This document shows, one piece after another, positions 1 to 5,315 of a stretch of 5,394 nucleotides of DNA. Origin of the DNA: Acidobacteriota bacterium (GTDB lineage Bacteria; Acidobacteriota; Vicinamibacteria; Vicinamibacterales; UBA8438); assembly GCA_003533545.1 (NCBI GenBank), contig DQEK01000356.1:4247-9640 (forward strand), in the 5' to 3' direction. Position 1 is the stretch's first letter. Each line of letters opens with the position of its first letter. The notes beneath the pieces are model-generated. The model made no database searches, was not told the DNA's origin, and saw only the letters and a list, made by a program, of their open reading frames with translations. The position numbers and the translations under genes were made by a program.

Positions 1-26
1 CCCCGCCGTATCGGCAGGAGTGGCAC

Positions 27-1391
27 ATGGCATTACAAACGGTTTCACCGCTGGTGCGAACGACGCTCATCTTCGGCGTGCTGGCAGGCTGCGTACTCCC
101 GCTCTCGGCCAACGACTGGCCCGAGTGGCGCGGCGTGAATCGTGACGGAGTGTGGTCCGAGACCGGCATCGTCGATGCGATGCCGAACGAACTGAACGTC
201 AAGTGGCGGGTGCCAATCAACTCTGGCTTTTCGGGCGCGGCGGTGGCCGACGGACGCGTTTTCATCACGGACTGGGCAGAAGACCCAACATCGCGCACCA
301 TGGATGGCACCGAACGGGCGATCGCCCTCGACGAAGAAACCGGAGAAATCCTGTGGGTCCGCGAATGGCCGACGACATACCGGATGCTAATGATCTCCTA
401 TGCCATCGGCCCACGCGCCACACCGACCGTCGACGGCGACCGTGTGTACGTGGTCGGCGCAACCGGCGATCTTTACTGTCTCAACGTCGAGACTGGTGCG
501 GTTCTGTGGGAGAAGCACTACATCGCCGACTACGACAGTTTCATTCCCACCTGGGGCGTGGCAAGTTCGCCGATTGTCGATGGTGACCGGCTGATCACCG
601 TCGTCGGCGGTGAACCAGGCGGCCTGATCATGGCGTTCGACAAACGGACCGGGGCAGAGGTGTGGCGGGCCCTCGATGTTGTCGGGGAGATGGGATATGG
701 ACAGCCAATCCTGGTTGACGCAGGCGGTGCACGACAGCTCATCGTGTGGCACGCGGCCGCGCTGGTCTCGCTCAACCCCGAGACCGGTGACCTCTACTGG
801 GAGGAGGAGTGGGAGGCCGGCGGGGGCATGTCAGTGGCGACCCCGGTACATAGCGGAAACTACCTGTTAGTCACCCAATTTTATCGCGGGTCGCTGATGA
901 TGCGACTCGACCAAGATAGACCCGACGCCACTCTACTCTGGAAGGGGCAGAGCCGAAGCGAGATGCCGGGTGAGACCGACGGCCTCCACGCGCTGATCAC
1001 CACACCTCTCATCGAGGGGGACCACATTTACGGGGTCGGCAGCTACGGTGAGCTGAGGGGGCTGAACGCGCGGACCGGCGAGCGTGTCTGGATGAGCGAC
1101 CAGATGACCGCCCAGGCGCGATGGGGGACCGCATTCATGGTGAAGCAGGGCGACCGCTATTTCGTGGTCAATGACGACGGGTTCCTGATCATCGCCGAAT
1201 TCACACCGGGGGGATACGTCGAGCAGGGCCGGACCAAGCTCATTGAACCGACCGGTGACGCCGGCTTCGGTCCAACTCGCAGATTCGACCGGAAAGTGAA
1301 TTGGTCGCACCCCGCGTTCGCCAACGGACACATCGTGCACCGAAACGACAACGAGATCATCCGCGTGTCGCTGCGGGCAGAGGACTACTGA
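27..1391 (+). CDS. Exported PQQ-like (BamB-like) beta-propeller repeat protein
   Basis: The 454-residue protein starts at an ATG preceded by AGGAG at 16-20, a 6-nt spacer. An N-terminal export signal runs over residues 1-28, followed by the motif DWPEWRGVNRDG (30-41) that typically opens secreted PQQ-like propeller proteins of Planctomycetes and Acidobacteria. Five copies of the blade motif x-L/F-D/N-x-x-TG-x-x-x-W are visible near residues 99-110, 150-161, 202-213, 247-258 and 344-355, which is the hallmark of 7- or 8-bladed PQQ-like/BamB folds. Length is normal for the family. No dehydrogenase cofactor-binding residues or vicinal cysteines (only C22 and C151) are seen, so quinoprotein enzyme activity is not supported; a scaffold, binding or assembly role is more likely. 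The signal contains LAGC at 19-22, a possible lipobox, with an alternative type I cleavage after LSA (26-28). The LDI-family gene follows 141 bp downstream on the same strand and may be co-transcribed. The fold is secure; the function is unknown. Confidence 0.9.
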   Translation: MALQTVSPLVRTTLIFGVLAGCVLPLSANDWPEWRGVNRDGVWSETGIVDAMPNELNVKWRVPINSGFSGAAVADGRVFITDWAEDPTSRTMDGTERAIALDEETGEILWVREWPTTYRMLMISYAIGPRATPTVDGDRVYVVGATGDLYCLNVETGAVLWEKHYIADYDSFIPTWGVASSPIVDGDRLITVVGGEPGGLIMAFDKRTGAEVWRALDVVGEMGYGQPILVDAGGARQLIVWHAAALVSLNPETGDLYWEEEWEAGGGMSVATPVHSGNYLLVTQFYRGSLMMRLDQDRPDATLLWKGQSRSEMPGETDGLHALITTPLIEGDHIYGVGSYGELRGLNARTGERVWMSDQMTAQARWGTAFMVKQGDRYFVVNDDGFLIIAEFTPGGYVEQGRTKLIEPTGDAGFGPTRRFDRKVNWSHPAFANGHIVHRNDNEIIRVSLRAEDY

Positions 1392-1473
1392 CCGTACTGC
1401 GCAGCAGGTGCCACGGCTCAGGTGGGACACGACCACTACTCCTGTAAAAGGGCCGAACCGAAAGAGGAGCACC

Positions 1474-1524
1474 ATGGCGCGTAATGCCAATCAGCTCTCG
1501 GGGCGAATGGAAGCGCGCCTGTAG
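1474..1524 (+). CDS. Putative 16-residue leader peptide / coupling mini-ORF
   Basis: ATG at 1474 is preceded by a strong Shine-Dalgarno sequence AGAGGAG (1463-1469, 4-nt spacer) and opens a 16-codon frame, MARNANQLSGRMEARL, ending in TAG at 1522-1524. The stop overlaps the ribosome binding site of the LDI-family gene, whose ATG lies 8 nt further on in a different reading frame. This arrangement is typical of translational coupling by re-initiation. The peptide has no membrane segment, no run of one amino acid that would suggest attenuation, and no recognisable family. It could equally be a chance ORF or the remnant of an older start site. Its ribosome binding site is at least as good as that of the main gene, which is the main support for the call. 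Confidence 0.4.
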   Translation: MARNANQLSGRMEARL

Positions 1525-1532
1525 AGGAAACG
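1523..1532 (+). promoter_or_regulatory. Ribosome binding site fixing the start of the LDI-family gene
   Basis: AGAGGA at 1523-1528 lies 4 nt before the ATG at 1533. It overlaps the TAG stop of the mini-ORF. This start places the twin-arginine motif at residues 8-14, as expected for a Tat signal. Confidence 0.65.
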
Positions 1533-3338
1533 ATGACGACAGGCACCGACGTCTCGAGGCGGGACTTCTTCAGGAGTGTGGGCGCGACGGCGGGCGCGGT
1601 GGGCCTGCCGGCAATCGCCGCAACCGAGGCGTTCGCGCAGGCTGCGCCGTCTCTGGCGGGGCTGCCCGAAACGCCGGCGTCGCCCTTTCCCACGTTGAAT
1701 CGCCGCGCCCTTGGCTGGATGCGGTTTCTCTGGGAAAAGAGCACCACCGCCGACGACTGGACCAGCAGCGGCGTGCCGCACCCCTGGTGGGATCGCTACA
1801 CGTTTCCCGTCGTGCTGAGTTACGGCCGCTTCGACCTCTCGTTCTCGGCCTACGGCATCATCATGATGGCGGACCAGACGCCGGCGTGGCGCGAGGCCTA
1901 CACGCGGATGACAGACGAGATGGCGACACGTTTCCCGACCTACTGGGGCGCCATCGACTGGCTTACGCAGATTGGCGACGACCCGAAGCGAGCCAACTAT
2001 CCACCACAGGTTATGGCCACCTTGCCCCCGGACCTGCGTGGAAACTACAACCGGTTCGGCTGGACAGGCAATGGCATCGAACCCTGGGGACTCCAGAAGG
2101 ACCCGATCGGCGCCGACGGTTACCTGTTCTTCCGCGGCTGGTTTCACCTGCTGCTCGGCACCTACAAGTACGTCTCAGGCAGCGACAAGTGGGCCAACCC
2201 CTTCAAGGTGACCGGCTACGGCGACGAGGAGTTCGAGTGGGACCACCACCGGCTCGCGACGCGACTCGAAGAGCAGTACCGAGCGCGACCGGAGGGGCCG
2301 CACTGCGAGAACACGAAGATCTGGTTTTACTGCAACATGGCCGCCGCGCTCGGCATGTATCTGTATGACAACGTCTATGGCAAAGAGACCCACCGCGCGG
2401 CAGAGAATTTCCTCGAGTACGCCAGGGAGAACTACGTCGGCGTGTCCGCGGACGGCAAGCTCGAGTGGGTAACCAACTACTACGACCCGATCGTGGACTT
2501 CAAGCTGGACGGTGGTCCAGGGGCTGGATTGTCCACCGCCTTCCTGCTGGCACCACAGAACCGGGAGTTCGCGACCTTCCTCTACGAGGCCGCCGTGACC
2601 GCGGCGGGCTACCGTGAACCGAACGCGGAAGCGCGGGCGGACGCGGGCATGCTCCTGATGGCGCGCGAACTCGGCGACACGGCCGTGGCCGACAAGATCA
2701 AAGCGGCGGTCGATCGCGAAAGCGACCCGCGCTTCTTTGGGAAAGACAACGAGATGTTCGGGTGGTGGACAGGCGCCCCGACGGAAGGCTATCCACGTGG
2801 CCAGGCCAGCGCGACCATGATGGTGTCCGAGATCGGTCGCCCCGGCGACTGGGGCCGGTCGCTGCAGGCGCCGTTCATGGACAAGTTCACCGCGCCCACC
2901 GTCGAGGGTGTGGACTTCCCGGCGATGGGCCTATACCAGGCGTGGAACGACCCGGCCAGCGGCACGCTGCATGTCGGCAGCTACGCCGCGTCACCGGACA
3001 AGCGCGGCGCCGCCACGACGTTCAACATCACCAACCTGCCTGACTCGGGTGCGGTCAGGATCACCGTGGACGGTCAGCCGTTCACACGGTTCGAGGTGAC
3101 GGGTGCGAGCAGCATCCGGGTGGACACCACCATCGAGGAACGCCAGTTCCGGATCGCCACCGGATACCGCGGACCCGGCGGCCAGCCCGCCGCTAGCCGT
3201 GACCCCTCCCCAGGCACTCGCGCAGCAGCGGCAACGGGCCCAGCCGTGCTGGCGGCCGACGGCGCCGCCACCGCGGTTCAGCAAACAACTAGCGAGGTCG
3301 CGCAAGGCGGGGGACCGGCGTGTCCGTGTTGCGTGTAA
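1533..3338 (+). CDS. Tat-exported linalool dehydratase/isomerase (LDI)-domain protein with C-terminal extension
   Basis: This 601-residue protein begins with a Tat signal: SRRDFFR at 8-14, a hydrophobic stretch at 15-30, and an AFA cleavage site after A35. Residues about 50-450 resemble LinD, the Castellaniella defragrans linalool dehydratase/isomerase, a cofactor-free alpha/alpha barrel that interconverts myrcene, linalool and geraniol. Shared blocks are AYG (106-108), RGWFHLLLG (201-209), C258-E...C267-N with the 9-residue spacing of LinD C171/C180, YLYDNVYG (276-283) and LLMARELGD (374-382). In my from-memory alignment LinD H129 becomes W203 (a His is present at 205), Y240 becomes L333, Y66 becomes F100, and D39 has no clear equivalent. 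The substrate is therefore probably not linalool. About 13 extra residues lie around 224-236. Beyond 455, which LinD lacks, there is a predicted beta-rich domain (about 455-545), an Ala/Pro/Gly-rich tail, and an end reading ACPCCV. The five cysteines are the active-site pair plus the three in the tail. Family is fairly secure; reaction unknown. Confidence 0.85.
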   Translation: MTTGTDVSRRDFFRSVGATAGAVGLPAIAATEAFAQAAPSLAGLPETPASPFPTLNRRALGWMRFLWEKSTTADDWTSSGVPHPWWDRYTFPVVLSYGRFDLSFSAYGIIMMADQTPAWREAYTRMTDEMATRFPTYWGAIDWLTQIGDDPKRANYPPQVMATLPPDLRGNYNRFGWTGNGIEPWGLQKDPIGADGYLFFRGWFHLLLGTYKYVSGSDKWANPFKVTGYGDEEFEWDHHRLATRLEEQYRARPEGPHCENTKIWFYCNMAAALGMYLYDNVYGKETHRAAENFLEYARENYVGVSADGKLEWVTNYYDPIVDFKLDGGPGAGLSTAFLLAPQNREFATFLYEAAVTAAGYREPNAEARADAGMLLMARELGDTAVADKIKAAVDRESDPRFFGKDNEMFGWWTGAPTEGYPRGQASATMMVSEIGRPGDWGRSLQAPFMDKFTAPTVEGVDFPAMGLYQAWNDPASGTLHVGSYAASPDKRGAATTFNITNLPDSGAVRITVDGQPFTRFEVTGASSIRVDTTIEERQFRIATGYRGPGGQPAASRDPSPGTRAAAATGPAVLAADGAATAVQQTTSEVAQGGGPACPCCV

Positions 3339-3413
3339 CGCGGCCCGTTCGTTCCGAGCCCAGACATTACGGCCGCCGCTCCTGAGGATGAGCCACCGCA
3401 AGGGCCACCGCGG
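3339..3413. other. Convergent intergenic spacer
   Basis: This 75-bp region separates the stop codons of two convergent genes. It contains a GCGGCC/GGCCGC inverted repeat (3340-3345 and 3371-3376), but the 25-nt loop and the lack of a T tract on either strand make it a poor intrinsic terminator. No gene was recognised here. Confidence 0.5.
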
Positions 3414-4406
3414 CTAAGGCTGCGTGGCGGCAGCTTCCTCAGAGCGAGCACCGGCGAGAATGCCCTCCATCGCGTAGTTACCCTCGTGGCAGGCGTACTC
3501 GAAAATTGACTCCTCCGAGCGGCTCAACGGGATCATGAGGGTCCAGGGCTGGCCCCACGTGTCCGAGTCGTCGAAGGTAACCTCGTATTCAATGGTCTCG
3601 TCTGCCACTCGCGTAAAACGCTCGACTACCCGCACATTCTGGGTCGCACCACGGTAGGCTCCCCGGGCTGAATAGTTCGTCGTCTCCACCACGAGCGAGT
3701 CCCCCTCCCAGCGGCCACGTGAGTCGCCATGTAGTTGCCTCACGCTGTCATCGAGATGCGGCGTCCCGTCGATGGGAATCACGCGTGCGTCATGAATCAG
3801 CTCCTGGTAAATGACCACGTGATCGGCTGTCTGCGCAATCTGGAAGTATGCGTTGTAGCCGGCCAGCAAGTTCGGCACGCCGTAGCTGACACAGCGATCC
3901 AGTAGACTCCGACGCTCGTGCGAATCGGCTCTCCCGCCTGTCGGGCGGGGCAGGCTCCGTCGGCGCTCCCGCGCCGCGTCGGTAATCGGTGGGATTCGAC
4001 CCGTCGGTGGGTCAACGACGAGCGATGTCCGATGGTCAAGCTCGCGCTCCACGAGCCAGAACGAGTTGTAGTTACCTGTGCCCGCGTCGAATTCGCGAAA
4101 ATTTGGGTCCTCGAGCACCTGCTGGATGAGTAGATCGCCAAGCAGGTTTCCCGCCTGTTCGTTCTCACGCAACTCGCCAGCCCGCGCGCGGAACAGTGCC
4201 AATTCCTCGTCAGTGAGGGCGTCCTTCCCCTCGAACGCGGCGGGCCTTTGCATCGGTGTGGCGGTGTTGTTCGCCCAGACCCCCTGCAGGTCCGGGTGCC
4301 CGTCGGCGGTCCGGGGAACCTGCGACGGCTCCTGAGCTACCGCGACGGACGCCAAAGCAACGACCACCACAGGGGCCACGGCGAATGGGCATACGACTCG
4401 TTTCAT
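3414..4406 (-). CDS. Sec-exported protein of unknown function (GHPDLQGVW / GDSRGRWEGD family)
   Basis: The 330-residue protein starts at the ATG at 4406, where AGGAGG (4418-4413) sits 6 nt upstream. An in-frame ATG at 4448 lacks a Shine-Dalgarno site and lies upstream of the likely transcription start. A Sec signal peptide covers residues 1-24 (MKR, then a Val/Ala core), with AVA|Q cleavage. The mature protein shows motifs typical of a large family of secreted proteins in Acidobacteria and other environmental bacteria: GHPDLQGVW (36-44), RTSLVVDPPTGR (126-137), RC at 171-172, HDAR (205-208), GDSRGRWEGDSLVVETTN (227-244), a YEVTFDD...WT segment (274-289) and ACHEGNY (305-311). I know of no assigned biochemical role. 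Only two cysteines remain after signal removal, C172 and C306, so a disulfide is possible. Residues 153-158 are encoded by a GC palindrome. It is convergent with the LDI gene and divergent from the DUF169 gene, so it is expressed independently of both. Confidence 0.88.
   Translation of the reverse strand: MKRVVCPFAVAPVVVVALASVAVAQEPSQVPRTADGHPDLQGVWANNTATPMQRPAAFEGKDALTDEELALFRARAGELRENEQAGNLLGDLLIQQVLEDPNFREFDAGTGNYNSFWLVERELDHRTSLVVDPPTGRIPPITDAARERRRSLPRPTGGRADSHERRSLLDRCVSYGVPNLLAGYNAYFQIAQTADHVVIYQELIHDARVIPIDGTPHLDDSVRQLHGDSRGRWEGDSLVVETTNYSARGAYRGATQNVRVVERFTRVADETIEYEVTFDDSDTWGQPWTLMIPLSRSEESIFEYACHEGNYAMEGILAGARSEEAAATQP
3933..3955. repeat. GC-rich palindrome inside a coding region (possible REP-like element)
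   Basis: CCCGCC (3933-3938) and GGCGGG (3944-3949) form a perfect 6-bp stem around a 5-nt loop. An overlapping alternative stem pairs GCCTG (3936-3940) with CAGGC (3951-3955). It is read in frame and encodes roughly L152 to G158, within a low-complexity RRRSLPRPTGGR stretch of the exported protein. The compactness and the nested alternative stems resemble dispersed palindromic elements, but only one copy is present in this window. Confidence 0.4.
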
Positions 4407-4410
4407 CACG

Positions 4411-4419
4411 CTCCTCCTC
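4411..4419 (-). promoter_or_regulatory. Strong ribosome binding site deciding the start at 4406
   Basis: On the minus strand GAGGAGGAG precedes the ATG at 4406, with AGGAGG (4418-4413) at a 6-nt spacing. This selects the 330-residue form, which begins MKR and has a regular Sec signal, over the 14-residue longer frame. Confidence 0.8.
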
Positions 4420-4453
4420 ATCCGCTGGGCCACGTGCGCGGGCGCCACCGTTC

Positions 4454-4474
4454 AGAGACCATTGTAGCGTCTCT
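4454..4474 (-). promoter_or_regulatory. Candidate promoter with flanking inverted-repeat operator (for the 3414-4406 gene)
   Basis: On the minus strand TACAAT (4466-4461) is a good -10 box about 55 bp upstream of the ATG at 4406. It lies between the arms of a perfect inverted repeat, AGAGAC (4454-4459) and GTCTCT (4469-4474), separated by 9 nt. No good -35 hexamer lies at 16-18 bp. The geometry, a dyad centred on the -10 box, suggests repression by a dimeric regulator. That is inference. Confidence 0.4.
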
Positions 4475-4516
4475 CGTAAGGACAGGGCGCCTCGGCACAG
4501 ACGCACGGCCCAAGGT

Positions 4517-4546
4517 CAGGCTGCCAGCCTGCAGAAATGACATAAT
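4517..4546 (+). promoter_or_regulatory. Candidate extended -10 promoter with upstream inverted repeat (for the DUF169 gene)
   Basis: TGACATAAT at 4538-4546 matches an extended -10 element (TG plus CATAAT, one mismatch from TATAAT). Immediately upstream is a perfect inverted repeat, CAGGCT (4517-4522) and AGCCTG (4526-4531) with a 3-nt centre, covering where a -35 box would be. No good -35 is seen. Transcription would start near 4553, just ahead of the ribosome binding site, leaving a very short leader. Confidence 0.35.
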
Positions 4547-4553
4547 TCGCCGC

Positions 4554-4560
4554 GGAGGAA
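4554..4560 (+). promoter_or_regulatory. Ribosome binding site deciding the start of the DUF169 gene
   Basis: GGAGGAA lies 8 nt before the ATG at 4569. The reading frame stays open back to 4248, but that upstream part is antisense to the neighbouring exported-protein gene. This site fixes the start at 4569 and gives a product of the usual family length. Confidence 0.8.
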
Positions 4561-4568
4561 CATCGAAC

Positions 4569-5315
4569 ATGCCGGAGCACACCGCCAGCGGCGACAACAC
4601 AACGTGGCGGGCGATGAGCGACCGATTAGTGGCCACGTTACGGCCATTCGCCGCGCCGATTGCCATCTCGTTCCGCACTGGTGACCAGCCGGCCCCTGAA
4701 ACCAGGCGGGACACCAGCTATCCGGAGCCGAACGAGCACGGGCGGACGGGCCAGGTCCCGGCCGGCTGCGTGTTCTGGGTCCAGGGATCAAAGGACACAT
4801 TCGCAACGACCGCTGCCGACCACGCAAACTGCAGTGTCGGCAGTTACACGCACGGTTTTTTGACCCTTGAGGAGGCGGCGACCACAGACGACGTCGGTGC
4901 GGTGCTCGAGTCGGGTTGGGTCGACGAGGCCGCGGTGCTGGCACTCCCGGCTGTGGCGGACAAACCGACCGCGGTCGTCTATGGTCCATTGGCCGATGTG
5001 GCGGACACGCCAGACGTCGTGCTAATGCGTATCAATGGCCTAGGATTGATGACCCTCAAGGATGCAGTGCCAGAAATGCAGATCGAAGGTAAGCCCCAGT
5101 GCCACATCGTTGCCCTCGCGAAGGAGCAGAAGGCGGTGGCGGCCAGCGTCGGCTGTGCGCTGAGCCGGGCACGCACCGGCATGCGCCCTGAAGAACTCAC
5201 CTGCGTGATTCCGGGTAGCCGGTTGGAAGAAGTTGCGACCGCTCTGGAATCCACGGTCGGCCTCAACCGTGCCATGGCCAACTACGCCGCTACCGACGCG
5301 CAACGATTCGCCTAG
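4569..5315 (+). CDS. DUF169 family protein (cytoplasmic, function unknown)
   Basis: This 248-residue protein has no signal peptide or membrane segment, so it is probably cytoplasmic. Its length and motif order match the DUF169 family (Pfam PF02596). An N-terminal helix and strand (about 15-36, ending PIAISFR) is followed by C67-VFWVQG, then HANCSVGSYTHGF with H85 and C88, a central part with YGPLADV (138-144), and a C-terminal block with GKPQC (174-178), SVGC (193-196), SRARTGMRPEEL (199-210) and CVIPGSRLEEV (212-222). Cysteines 67, 88, 178, 196 and 212, with H85, could form a metal or cofactor site, but no function is established that I can name. It is divergently arranged with the exported-protein gene across a 162-bp spacer containing two inverted repeats, so shared regulation is possible. 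Family assignment is by remembered motif pattern. Confidence 0.85.
   Translation: MPEHTASGDNTTWRAMSDRLVATLRPFAAPIAISFRTGDQPAPETRRDTSYPEPNEHGRTGQVPAGCVFWVQGSKDTFATTAADHANCSVGSYTHGFLTLEEAATTDDVGAVLESGWVDEAAVLALPAVADKPTAVVYGPLADVADTPDVVLMRINGLGLMTLKDAVPEMQIEGKPQCHIVALAKEQKAVAASVGCALSRARTGMRPEELTCVIPGSRLEEVATALESTVGLNRAMANYAATDAQRFA

Larger units (their letters stand above)
1392..1532 (+). other. Spacer between propeller gene and LDI-family gene
   Basis: This 141-bp spacer has no rho-independent terminator (no GC stem followed by a T run) and no convincing -35/-10 pair. That is compatible with read-through from the propeller gene. Its 3' part carries two successive Shine-Dalgarno-like sites, AGAGGAG at 1463-1469 and AGAGGA at 1523-1528. 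The first serves the mini-ORF and the second serves the LDI-family gene. Confidence 0.5.

Noticed and set aside
933..1490. Minus-strand frame of 185 codons
   Set aside because: It is antisense to the 3' half of the propeller gene, and the strong five-repeat pattern on the plus strand explains this DNA.
1629..1853. LinD catalytic D39/Y45 matched to D101/Y107 because of the same 6-residue spacing
   Set aside because: Anchoring on the AYG block shows that Y107 aligns downstream of LinD Y66, so the spacing match is coincidental.
1491..2147. Minus-strand frame of 218 codons
   Set aside because: It is antisense to the LDI gene with no family motifs or suitable start context; a codon-bias artefact.
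1484..2368. Long plus-strand frame of 294 codons
   Set aside because: It overlaps the LDI gene in another frame and its product is Arg/Gly/Pro-rich with no motifs, which is typical of a GC-rich shadow frame.
3340..3376. GCGGCC/GGCCGC inverted repeat as a bidirectional terminator
   Set aside because: Six-bp stem with a 25-nt loop and no T tract on either strand.
4407..4448. 14-residue N-terminal extension of the minus-strand exported protein
   Set aside because: There is no Shine-Dalgarno site at 4448, whereas AGGAGG precedes the ATG at 4406 and gives a regular Sec signal.
4248..4568. Upstream extension of the DUF169 reading frame
   Set aside because: It is antisense to the signal-peptide end of the neighbouring gene and has no family similarity. 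The strong ribosome binding site at 4554-4560 sets the start at 4569.
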